A DNA stretch of 5,064 bases from Pseudomonadota bacterium (GTDB taxonomy: Bacteria > Pseudomonadota > Gammaproteobacteria > GRL18), in the NCBI GenBank assembly GCA_030632745.1, contig DAOVUE010000163.1, positions 1 to 5,064 of the forward strand, in the 5' to 3' direction. This document shows positions 1 through 5,064 of this stretch, piece by piece. The translations under genes were made by a program, and so were the position numbers. Position 1 is the first letter of the stretch, and each line of letters begins with the position of its first letter. A model generated the notes under the pieces. That model saw nothing but the letters and a program-made list of their open reading frames with translations. It ran no database searches and was not told where the DNA came from.

Positions 1-179
1 AGGGACTTGGCAAAAATTAAAGTACCAAAATTGCGCAGGAGATTTTTTGTCCTCTGAAGTTGCTGTTTTGGTTGCATACCCCAAGGGCACGTAGTAGTGA
101 GCTATGTGGCCAAAGCAGCAACTTTGGAGGGCGTAAAATAAACCAGCAAGGTTGGTACTTTAATAAATGCCAAGTCCCT
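1..179 (+). mobile_element. Foldback element with terminal inverted repeats (MITE-like or structured RNA element)
   Basis: Seen: the first 11 bases, AGGGACTTGGC, are the exact reverse complement of 169-179. Over the outer 34 positions of each end, 29 match, including the block ATTAAAGTACCAA. Inside, 51-78 pairs with 103-130 as a 28-bp stem without bulges, closing a 24-base loop (79-102). Between the two paired zones, 35-50 and 131-145 pair only loosely. No ORF of useful size lies inside. Short length, inverted ends and lack of coding capacity fit a non-autonomous miniature transposable element. The right end is followed by TTA, so a TA target duplication is possible, but the left flank lies outside the window and this cannot be tested. 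The parent transposase family is not recognised. A structured non-coding RNA or a regulatory foldback ahead of the downstream operon is an alternative. The foldback is certain; its mobility is inferred. Confidence 0.72.
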
Positions 180-229
180 TATGGTGGCAAATCATAAAAA
201 CTGCTAAACTCGCTTTATACCATTGGACT

Positions 230-253
230 ATTATCTACAGGAATTATCTGCAG
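230..253 (+). repeat. Tandem 11-bp direct repeat in the operon leader
   Basis: ATTATCTACAG (230-240) and ATTATCTGCAG (243-253) are direct copies differing at one base, with a 13-bp period. They lie 35-58 bp before the DUF302 start, between the foldback element and the first gene. TATTAT at 229-234 resembles a -10 box but has no convincing -35 partner. The repeat could be a regulator site or chance. Nothing else is recognised in 180-277. Confidence 0.35.
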
Positions 254-277
254 AATATTGTTAAAGAAAAATTTAAC

Positions 278-281
278 GGAG
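278..281 (+). promoter_or_regulatory. Ribosome binding site that sets the DUF302 start
   Basis: GGAG sits six bases before the ATG at 288. The same frame stays open upstream to a TTG at 258, which has no Shine-Dalgarno sequence in front of it and would add ten Lys/Asn-rich residues unlike the family. The site therefore favours the ATG at 288. Confidence 0.7.
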
Positions 282-287
282 AAACGT

Positions 288-677
288 ATGTACGGGATTC
301 ATGTGACACTTGATTGCAGCATGGAAGAAGCAGAGAAAAAGGCAATTGCAGCCTTAAAAGATGAGGGTTTTGGTGTGCTGACTGAAATTGATGTTCAGGC
401 GGTACTGAAGAAAAAAATAGATGTGGATCGTAAGCCCTATAAAATTCTAGGTGCCTGTAATCCGGTACTGGCCAATAAAGCCTTACAGGTGGAGCCTGAT
501 TTGGGCTTATTATTACCTTGCAATGTAATCATTCGCAGCGAGGAAAATGGTACGACTACCGTTGCTATTGTTGATCCGGACGCCATGTTTTCTGTGGTTG
601 ACAGGCCGGAAATGGAACAAATGGCCGCAGAAGTACGTGACAAATTTGAGCGTATTATGAAAGCCATTAATGCCTAA
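288..677 (+). CDS. DUF302 family protein
   Basis: A 129-residue protein of the DUF302 family (Pfam PF03625), small soluble single-domain proteins with no established biochemical role. The diagnostic core is clear: YKILGACNPVLANKAL at about 51-66, then DLGLLLPCNVIIR at 71-83 and VAIVDPDAMF at 92-101. Cys57 and Cys78 sit in the two usual Cys-containing motifs. The N-terminal part (EEAEKKAIAALKDEGFGVLTEID) matches the typical opening helix and strand. No signal peptide or membrane segment is seen, so it is probably cytoplasmic. Length is normal for the family. The ATG at 288 is chosen over an in-frame TTG at 258 because of the GGAG six bases upstream. Its last 8 bp overlap the proposed start of amgK, suggesting co-transcription with the recycling genes. 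Family members are common in sulfur-oxidising bacteria, but a role in sulfur metabolism is only association. Family assignment is strong; function is unknown. Confidence 0.9.
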   Translation: MYGIHVTLDCSMEEAEKKAIAALKDEGFGVLTEIDVQAVLKKKIDVDRKPYKILGACNPVLANKALQVEPDLGLLLPCNVIIRSEENGTTTVAIVDPDAMFSVVDRPEMEQMAAEVRDKFERIMKAINA

Positions 678-1785
678 CTTTTTTATCAATATTGAAAACC
701 AGATGCCGCAGCGTATAGAAGAAATAAAGCATTGGCTTGAAGATGAACTTCAGGCTGATATTTGCAGTTTTAATCCAGCCTCCAATGATGCCAGTTTCAG
801 ACGTTATTTCCGGGTTGTTTTTAATAATATAGTGCCGGGGCTGCCAGCAGGACAGTCTTTTATTGTTATGGATGCACCGCCGGACAAAGAAAGTCTGGAT
901 GCCTTTATTGATATAGCAAAGTGTCTGAAAAAAACAGGGGTTAATGTTCCGGCTTTATATGCAGTGAATAAAACAGCGGGTTTTATTCTGATGTCTGATT
1001 TAGGGACAACTGCTTATTTATCACAACTGAATCGGGATGCTCAATCAGCAGACCCGCTTTATTCAGATGCTATGAATGCCTTAGTTTTGATGCAGCAGTC
1101 TGCAGAAAAAAGCCTTCAGCTGCCGGATTATGATGAGCAGTTGCTAAAACTTGAAATGCAATTGCTGCCTGAATGGTATATTAAAATTCACTGTCAATAT
1201 GATTTAACAGGTGCCGAGGAAATTGTTTTAGATCAGGCAATGGAATCTTTAATTGCTTCAGCACAACAGCAGCCTCAGGTTTTTGTGCATCGTGATTATC
1301 ATTCACGCAATTTAATGGTTCAGGATAATCCGGGCTCTGCAATGCTTAATCCGGGGCTTATTGATTTTCAGGATGCTGTTATCGGCCCTGTTACTTATGA
1401 TCTGGTTTCCCTGCTCAGGGATAGTTATATTGCCTGGCCGGATGAAAAAGTTTATGCCTGGGTAGAACAGTATCGTCATCTGTTGCTAAAAGCAAAATTA
1501 TTGCCTGCTGATGATAAAGAACAATTTATTCGCTGGTTTGACTGGATGGGCATTCAAAGACAGCTTAAAGTGGTTGGAATCTTCTGTCGCCTGAATTATC
1601 GTGATAGCAAGAGTCATTATCTTGATGATATACCACAAACCTTAGACTATTTATTTAAAGTCTGTGCCCGTTACCCGGAATTTGACTCTTTGCTGGAATT
1701 ACTAATACGTCTGGATAAGAAAGCCTCTCTGGTGAATCATTCTTTAGTACCCCCTTCTTTAGTAAAGGGGAAGCTTCCTCTATGA
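670..1785 (+). CDS. amgK: N-acetylmuramate/N-acetylglucosamine anomeric kinase (AmgK)
   Basis: Cytoplasmic kinase of the aminoglycoside phosphotransferase fold. In the Pseudomonas-type cell-wall recycling shortcut AmgK phosphorylates the anomeric hydroxyl of MurNAc (and GlcNAc), and the product feeds MurU. Seen in 371 residues: SNDASFRRYFRV at 38-49, the hinge-like FILMSDLG at 105-112, the catalytic loop HRDYHSRN at 207-214 (base Asp209), the metal-binding LIDFQDA at 230-236, and the family block WMGIQRQLKVVGIFCRLNYR at about 292-311. All key kinase residues are present. The start is uncertain: ATG 670 overlaps DUF302 by 8 bp, while ATG 703 would remove 11 residues and begin at MPQRIEEIKHWL, where family similarity appears to start. 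Neither has a good ribosome site. The last residues, roughly SLVPPSLVKGKLPL, are encoded by repeat-like DNA and are probably not part of the fold. The TGA stop overlaps the murU ATG (ATGA). The adjacent MurU makes AmgK far more likely than an antibiotic kinase. Confidence 0.9.
   Translation: MPNFFINIENQMPQRIEEIKHWLEDELQADICSFNPASNDASFRRYFRVVFNNIVPGLPAGQSFIVMDAPPDKESLDAFIDIAKCLKKTGVNVPALYAVNKTAGFILMSDLGTTAYLSQLNRDAQSADPLYSDAMNALVLMQQSAEKSLQLPDYDEQLLKLEMQLLPEWYIKIHCQYDLTGAEEIVLDQAMESLIASAQQQPQVFVHRDYHSRNLMVQDNPGSAMLNPGLIDFQDAVIGPVTYDLVSLLRDSYIAWPDEKVYAWVEQYRHLLLKAKLLPADDKEQFIRWFDWMGIQRQLKVVGIFCRLNYRDSKSHYLDDIPQTLDYLFKVCARYPEFDSLLELLIRLDKKASLVNHSLVPPSLVKGKLPL
1741..1778 (+). repeat. Repeat-like segment forming the amgK 3' end
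   Basis: TCTTTAGTA occurs at 1741-1749 and again at 1757-1765 after one extra T. CCCCTT (1751-1756) pairs with AAGGGG (1765-1770) around an 8-base loop, and GGAAGCTTCC (1769-1778) is a perfect palindrome. From memory, CCCCCTT...TTTAGTAAAGGGG sequences resemble short dispersed repeats in several bacterial genomes, where they encode PPSLVKG-like ORF tails. It supplies the AmgK C-terminus, and its AAGGGGAA is the only purine-rich stretch near the murU ATG, about 9-11 bases upstream. That it is dispersed in this genome is inferred. Confidence 0.5.
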
Positions 1786-2507
1786 AAGCGATGATTCTTT
1801 CTGCCGGGCGTGGTGAACGTATGCGGCCGCTTACCGATACTGTACCGAAAGCATTATTAAAAGCAGCGGGTAAAAGCCTGATTGAATATCATATTGAAGC
1901 ACTCGTTAAAGCTGGAATTACTGAACTGGTGATTAATCTTGCCTGGCTGGGTGAAAAAATTGAAGCTCAATTAGGTGACGGTTCTCAGTATGGGGCAAAG
2001 ATAAGCTATAGCAGAGAAGAGCAGGCTTTGGAAACTGCGGGTGGAATCATAAAAGCATTGAGTATTCTGGGAGAAGAGCCTTTTATAGTAATCAATGGCG
2101 ATATTTTTACCGATTACTCCTTTGCACAATTGCAGTCTCTTGCAAGGGGTTCCTTGAAGGCTGATCAAACGGCTCATCTGGTGTTAGTTCCCAATCCCGA
2201 ACATCATAAAAAAGGGGATTTTTATTGCCATAATCATCAGCTTTCAGATGATGAAGATGTTAATCAGGGGCAGCGTTATACTTTCAGTGGTATTTCATAT
2301 TATAAACCTGAGTTTTTTCAAAATATGTCTTTAGCACAAGAGTCTGTAACATCAGGAATTATTGAAAAACAAAAACTTGCACCATTATTGCGTGCAGCTA
2401 TGAAAGAAAATAAGGTCTCAGGAGAAGTGTATAAAGGACTCTGGCTGGATATTGGAACACCTGAGTGTTTGCAGGAAATCAATAAACAATTAGAGGCTAA
2501 ACTGTAG
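1782..2507 (+). CDS. murU: N-acetylmuramate alpha-1-phosphate uridylyltransferase (MurU)
   Basis: A 241-residue sugar-1-phosphate nucleotidyltransferase. MurU joins UTP and MurNAc-1-phosphate to give UDP-MurNAc, the step after AmgK, so MurNAc can be recycled without passing through the fosfomycin-sensitive MurA step. Seen: the nucleotide-binding signature LSAGRGERMRPLT at 6-18 followed by PKALL at 22-26, the substrate region YSREEQALETAGGI at 76-89, the metal-binding NGD at 105-107 followed by IFTDYSF, FSGISYYKPEFF at 168-179, and WLDIGTPECL at 221-230 near the C-terminus. The short length, without an acyltransferase or left-handed beta-helix domain, separates it from GlmU and from long pyrophosphorylases; glucose-1-phosphate thymidylyl- or mannose-1-phosphate guanylyltransferase would be the alternatives from sequence alone. 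The direct ATGA overlap with amgK implies translational coupling and settles the choice. It ends inside a perfect palindrome. No mupP phosphatase gene is in the window. Confidence 0.9.
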   Translation: MKAMILSAGRGERMRPLTDTVPKALLKAAGKSLIEYHIEALVKAGITELVINLAWLGEKIEAQLGDGSQYGAKISYSREEQALETAGGIIKALSILGEEPFIVINGDIFTDYSFAQLQSLARGSLKADQTAHLVLVPNPEHHKKGDFYCHNHQLSDDEDVNQGQRYTFSGISYYKPEFFQNMSLAQESVTSGIIEKQKLAPLLRAAMKENKVSGEVYKGLWLDIGTPECLQEINKQLEAKL

Positions 2508-2532
2508 AGACGCTGCATGCAGCGTCTCTACA
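2503..2532. repeat. Perfect 30-bp palindrome at the murU/prkB convergent junction
   Basis: Bases 2503-2517 (TGTAGAGACGCTGCA) are the exact reverse complement of 2518-2532, centred on TGCATGCA. It covers the murU TAG stop (2505-2507) and ends 16 bp from the prkB stop at 2549, so it occupies most of the gap between convergent genes. It could form a strong hairpin from either strand and serve as a bidirectional transcript end, but neither side has a T-run, so it is not a standard intrinsic terminator. GTAGAGACG...CGTCTCTAC palindromes are, from memory, dispersed repeats in some cyanobacteria and other bacteria. The palindrome is certain; its role is inferred. Confidence 0.8.
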
Positions 2533-2548
2533 TACGTAAAACCAAAAC

Positions 2549-3409
2549 CTAAGCTTGAGCTTTTTCCATCAATTGATGGATGCGCGGTGCCAGGATCAAC
2601 TCCATAGCAAAGCCCATTTTACTACCGGGAACTACCATATTATTACGGCGAGACATAAAAGAATCAGGGATCATATTTAATAAATAGGGGAAATCAACCC
2701 CTTCCGGTTCTTTGAAGCGGATAACAATAAAACTTTCATCCGGTGTTGGGATATCACGGGAAATAAATGGATTAGAAGTATCCACAGTGGGTACACGCTG
2801 AAAATTAATATCAGTACGGGAAAACTGTGGTGTAATATAGTTCACGTAGTCGGGCATACGACGCAGGATAGTATCAACGGTAGCTTCCGCAGAATAACCA
2901 CGCTGAGCATTATCACGGTGAATTTTTTGAATCCATTCCAGATTAACAATAGGCACCACACCCACTAATAAATCAACATGGGCGGACACATCAGAATTAT
3001 CGTCTTTAGCACCACCGTGCAGGCCTTCATAGAATAATAAATCAGTACCGGAAGGAATGCTTTCCCAATCAGTAAATTCACCTGGCTTTAAAGGAGCATA
3101 AGGTACGGCTTCTTCATCACTATGCAGATAATAGCGGCGCTTACACATACCCGTGTTGCCATATTCCTTAAATGTTTCAGCTAATATATCAAAATGGTTA
3201 GCTTCAGGTCCAAAATGACTGAATGTATCCCCTTTTTCTTCAACAGCCACTTTCATAGCAGCACGATCATAGCGATGATAACTATCACCTTCAATGATCG
3301 CCGGATTAATATTTTCGCGGAAGAAAATATGTTCAAAAGCATTTTTTACTGTAGTAGTACCGGCACCGGAAGAACCGGTTACTGCAACAACTGGGTGTTT
3401 AGTAGACAT
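2549..3409 (-). CDS. prkB: Phosphoribulokinase, proteobacterial type (class I)
   Basis: Calvin-cycle enzyme that uses ATP to turn ribulose 5-phosphate into ribulose 1,5-bisphosphate, the Rubisco substrate; cytoplasmic. The 286-residue length is typical of the proteobacterial, usually octameric, form. Seen: P-loop GSSGAGTT at 12-19, GDSYHRYDR at 41-49 holding Asp42, His45 and Arg49, FYEGLHGG at 126-133 (Glu128), QKIHRDNAQRGYS at 161-173 and RRMPDY at 183-188. Compared with my memory of the Rhodobacter sphaeroides enzyme, Asp42 keeps its number and Glu131, Lys165, Arg168 and Asp169 match here with an offset of three. Arg31, Arg231 and Arg254 correspond to the reported allosteric NADH-site arginines (31, 234, 257), so NADH activation is plausible. 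AGGAA lies six bases before the ATG (3416-3420). No Rubisco or cbb gene is nearby; the gene follows purD by 85 bp and may have its own promoter. Also called cbbP. Confidence 0.96.
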   Translation of the reverse strand: MSTKHPVVAVTGSSGAGTTTVKNAFEHIFFRENINPAIIEGDSYHRYDRAAMKVAVEEKGDTFSHFGPEANHFDILAETFKEYGNTGMCKRRYYLHSDEEAVPYAPLKPGEFTDWESIPSGTDLLFYEGLHGGAKDDNSDVSAHVDLLVGVVPIVNLEWIQKIHRDNAQRGYSAEATVDTILRRMPDYVNYITPQFSRTDINFQRVPTVDTSNPFISRDIPTPDESFIVIRFKEPEGVDFPYLLNMIPDSFMSRRNNMVVPGSKMGFAMELILAPRIHQLMEKAQA

Positions 3410-3415
3410 AATATA

Positions 3416-3420
3416 TTCCT
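3416..3420 (-). promoter_or_regulatory. Ribosome binding site of phosphoribulokinase
   Basis: On the minus strand AGGAA stands six bases before the ATG at 3409. It is the best Shine-Dalgarno sequence on this strand in the window and supports that start; purD has only a weak AGGG at a longer distance. Confidence 0.7.
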
Positions 3421-3463
3421 GTGTTATTAAATAAGCTGAAATTTGTATTTAAATTTTTAAACG

Positions 3464-3492
3464 ATATTAACCTATTTTTGGCTTTCTTACAA
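3464..3492 (-). promoter_or_regulatory. Possible promoter ahead of phosphoribulokinase
   Basis: On the minus strand TTGTAA (3492-3487) is followed after 16-17 bases by TTAATA/TAATAT (3470-3464), each matching the sigma-70 consensus at about four of six positions. It lies in the 85-bp gap after purD and would leave a leader of roughly 50 bases. The gap is very AT-rich, so chance matches are likely. No strong terminator separates purD from this gene, so read-through is also possible. Confidence 0.3.
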
Positions 3493-3494
3493 TT

Positions 3495-4778
3495 TTAAGA
3501 TTCTCTTGCAACCGCCCGATAGCCAATATCGTTACGGTAAAAAGCATCCTGCCAGTGAATTTTTTTCACTTTTTCATAAGCCAGCTTTTGTGCTTCAGTG
3601 ACGCTGTTTCCCAGCGCAGCCATACAGAGCACCCGGCCGCCGCTGGTCACTACCTGACCGTCGTTATCAGCAGTGCCTGCGTGAAAAACTTTAGTAATGC
3701 CTGTGTCAACCGTATCGAGCCCTTCAATAATGTGGCCCTTTTCATAATGATCAGGATAACCGCCTGCAGCCATAACTATGCCGACAGCAGCTCTGCTATC
3801 CCATTGTGCTGTTATTGTATCGAGTTTATGGTCAATAGCGGCCTGACAAAGTTCCACCAGATCAGACTGTAAACGCATCATAATGGGCTGAGTTTCCGGA
3901 TCGCCAAAACGGCAATTATATTCCAGAACTTTTAAATCTCCATTGGGGGAAATCATCAGGCCGGCATAGAGAAAACCGCTGTACTCTAAACCTTCAGCAG
4001 CCATACCCTTTATGGTAGGCTCAATGACAGTCTGCATGACCTTTTTAGTGATTGCACCGGTAACAACCGGAGCGGGGGAATAGGCACCCATACCACCGGT
4101 ATTCGGTCCTTTATCACCATCATCACGGGCTTTATGATCTTGTGATGTGGCCAGGGGAAGAATATTTTTTCCATCAGCCATGACAATGAAGCTGGCTTCT
4201 TCACCTGTTAAAAATTCTTCAACGACTACCCGGTGGCCTGCTTCACCAAAGCGATTGCCGGCCAGCATGTCTTCGATGGCTGCAATCGCATCCTGCTCTG
4301 TGTGAGCAATAATAACGCCTTTACCCGCAGCTAAACCATCGGCTTTTATAACAATAGGTGTACCCTGTTGTTTAACATAGGTAATGGCGGGTTCGATTTC
4401 AGTAAAGTTTCCATAAGCAGCGGTGGGGATATTATGTCGGGCCAGAAAGTCTTTGGTAAATGCTTTAGAACCTTCTAATTGAGCGGCTCCCTGTGTGGGG
4501 CCGAAAATAGCTAAATTATGCTCACGGAAGGTATCGACTATTCCTTCGACAAGTGGGGCCTCAGGGCCTACGATGGTGAGAGCTATGTCATTTTGCTTTA
4601 CAAAGTCCAGCAGAGCGGCAATATCGGTGACACCAATATCAATATTGGTTAACATGGGTTCATGCAGGGTGCCGGCATTACCTGGGGCAACAAAGACTTC
4701 ATCCACCCGGGGTGATTGTGCTGCTTTCCATGCCAGTGCATGTTCCCGACCACCATTACCAATGACTAAAATTTTCAT
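3495..4778 (-). CDS. purD: Phosphoribosylamine-glycine ligase (GAR synthetase)
   Basis: Second enzyme of de novo purine synthesis: it joins 5-phosphoribosylamine and glycine with ATP hydrolysis to give glycinamide ribonucleotide, in the cytoplasm. The 427-residue length matches bacterial PurD. Domains in order: N-terminal domain starting MKILVIGNGGREHAL (GNGGREHAL at 7-15) with GPEAPLV at 71-77; ATP-grasp domain with IKADGLAAGKGV at 144-155, VVVEEFLTGEEASF at 184-197 and the family signature GPNTGGMGAYSP at 224-235; metal-binding and catalytic region LEYNCRFGDPETQ at 285-297; C-terminal domain with AVGIVMAAGGYP at 331-342 and the final IGYRAV. No key motif is missing. The start is fixed by the conserved N-terminus; the ribosome site (AGGG) is weak. 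In many proteobacteria purD follows purH; here the next gene upstream is unrelated as far as can be seen and is separated by a strong terminator, so purD probably starts its own transcript. Confidence 0.98.
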   Translation of the reverse strand: MKILVIGNGGREHALAWKAAQSPRVDEVFVAPGNAGTLHEPMLTNIDIGVTDIAALLDFVKQNDIALTIVGPEAPLVEGIVDTFREHNLAIFGPTQGAAQLEGSKAFTKDFLARHNIPTAAYGNFTEIEPAITYVKQQGTPIVIKADGLAAGKGVIIAHTEQDAIAAIEDMLAGNRFGEAGHRVVVEEFLTGEEASFIVMADGKNILPLATSQDHKARDDGDKGPNTGGMGAYSPAPVVTGAITKKVMQTVIEPTIKGMAAEGLEYSGFLYAGLMISPNGDLKVLEYNCRFGDPETQPIMMRLQSDLVELCQAAIDHKLDTITAQWDSRAAVGIVMAAGGYPDHYEKGHIIEGLDTVDTGITKVFHAGTADNDGQVVTSGGRVLCMAALGNSVTEAQKLAYEKVKKIHWQDAFYRNDIGYRAVARES

Positions 4779-4873
4779 GAAACAACCCTTTTTGTGAGTA
4801 GCCGTTAGATAATAAACACTCTGAATTTATTTTATCATGCTTGAAATTTTTTATATATGTTCAGATAGAAGGA

Positions 4874-4879
4874 ATTATA
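4874..4879 (-). promoter_or_regulatory. Candidate -10 box for purD
   Basis: A perfect TATAAT on the minus strand lies about 95 bases before the purD ATG and downstream of the intrinsic terminator of the preceding gene. No good -35 box is found 16-18 bases upstream. The intervening leader is AT-rich and shows no riboswitch or PurR-like operator that I can recognise. Confidence 0.35.
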
Positions 4880-4920
4880 AGTATAAGGAATGTGTTAAAT
4901 TGTGGTGTTTGTATTGTAAA

Positions 4921-4960
4921 AATAAAAGCCCGTTATAGTAAACTATAACGGGCTTTTATT
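4921..4960 (-). terminator. Intrinsic terminator of the gene entering from the right
   Basis: Bases 4921-4939 are the exact reverse complement of 4942-4960, a 19-bp perfect stem with a GC core (AGCCCG/CGGGCT) and a very small loop. Read on the minus strand the stem ends GGGCTTTTATT and continues TTTACAA, giving a long U-rich tail. It begins 30 bases after the stop of the partial gene at 4991, so it ends that transcript and isolates purD. The plus-strand direction has a shorter U-run. Confidence 0.92.
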
Positions 4961-4971
4961 AATCTATGCTG

Positions 4972-4989
4972 CTAATCCAGCTGGATTAG
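4972..4989. repeat. Perfect 18-bp palindrome next to a stop codon
   Basis: CTAATCCAG (4972-4980) is followed directly by its exact reverse complement CTGGATTAG (4981-4989). It lies between the stop codon at 4991-4993 and the terminator. AATCTA (4961-4966) can also pair with TAGATT (4987-4992), so an alternative fold exists. It could be a protein-binding dyad or part of the transcript end; its role is unknown. Confidence 0.6.
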
Positions 4990-4990
4990 A

Positions 4991-5064
4991 TTATTTAGCA
5001 ACAGGTGCCTTAGGTGGAACTGGAGCAGGAGCTTTTGCAGCCCATTGCTTCATTCTTTCTTCAT
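4991..5064 (-). CDS. C-terminal end of an unidentified protein (partial)
   Basis: The last 24 codons of a minus-strand gene whose start lies beyond the right edge. The visible residues are EERMKQWAAK followed by the low-complexity tail APAPVPPKAPVAK and a TAA stop. The Ala/Pro/Lys-rich end looks like a flexible tail. It is supported as coding by the stop codon followed 30 bases later by a strong intrinsic terminator in the same direction. The family cannot be identified from this fragment. It is not obviously related to purD, which has its own spacing and candidate promoter. Confidence 0.6.
   Translation of the reverse strand, partial: EERMKQWAAKAPAPVPPKAPVAK

Noticed and set aside
1..179. 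CRISPR, tRNA, or integron attC site
   Set aside because: There is one foldback rather than spaced direct repeats, no cloverleaf or TTCGA-type arm was seen, and the ends lack the RYYYAAC/GTTRRRY core sites of attC.
258..287. N-terminal extension of the DUF302 protein from a TTG at 258
   Set aside because: There is no ribosome site before the TTG, the added residues do not resemble the family, and a good GGAG stands before the ATG at 288.
670..1785. Aminoglycoside antibiotic resistance kinase
   Set aside because: The fold is shared, but the AmgK-specific blocks and the overlapping murU point to cell-wall sugar recycling.
1971..2518. Minus-strand open frames across murU (1971-2177 and 2318-2518)
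   Set aside because: They lie antisense to a gene with clear family motifs and show no recognisable protein features.
3440..3465. CbbR-type operator in the AT-rich gap before prkB
   Set aside because: Partial TNA-N7-TNA matches occur, but the stretch is almost entirely A and T, so such matches are expected by chance; no cbbR gene is nearby.
3194..3872. Plus-strand open frames over prkB and purD (3194-3430 and 3555-3872)
   Set aside because: They are antisense to two well-conserved enzymes, with no ribosome site or family resemblance.
4495..4797. 100-codon plus-strand frame over the start of purD
   Set aside because: It is antisense to the conserved N-terminal domain of PurD; its composition follows from that gene's codons.

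Overview
The window looks like chromosomal DNA of a moderately AT-rich gammaproteobacterium that fixes carbon by the Calvin cycle, such as a sulfur oxidiser or a phosphoribulokinase-bearing methanotroph. This is an inference from gene content: a proteobacterial-type phosphoribulokinase, an AmgK-MurU cell-wall recycling pair and a DUF302 protein of the kind common in sulfur-oxidising lineages. No rRNA or other marker in the window fixes the taxon.

Layout. Bases 1-179 form a compact foldback element with about 34-bp terminal inverted repeats around a long internal hairpin. It looks like a MITE or a structured non-coding element, and it starts exactly at the window edge. After a roughly 108-bp leader comes a tightly packed plus-strand cluster: a DUF302 protein (288-677), AmgK (670-1785) and MurU (1782-2507), each overlapping the next. 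AmgK and MurU are consecutive enzymes of the recycling shortcut that turns MurNAc into UDP-MurNAc. The end of amgK, and therefore the junction with murU, is made of repeat-like DNA. A perfect 30-bp palindrome covers the murU stop codon and lies between murU and the convergent gene.

The minus strand carries purD (4778 to 3495), then phosphoribulokinase (3409 to 2549), separated by 85 bp with a possible promoter. Upstream of purD are a candidate -10 box, a strong 19-bp-arm intrinsic terminator, an 18-bp palindrome and the last 24 codons of another minus-strand gene with an Ala/Pro/Lys-rich tail.

The proteins are mostly recognisable housekeeping or central-metabolism enzymes with intact motifs. 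The less ordinary material is in the small DNA elements: the foldback at 1-179, whose inner stem has only Watson-Crick or G-U pairs when read as plus-strand RNA; the repeat that forms the AmgK C-terminus; and the perfect palindromes at gene ends. No complete new multi-gene system is evident.
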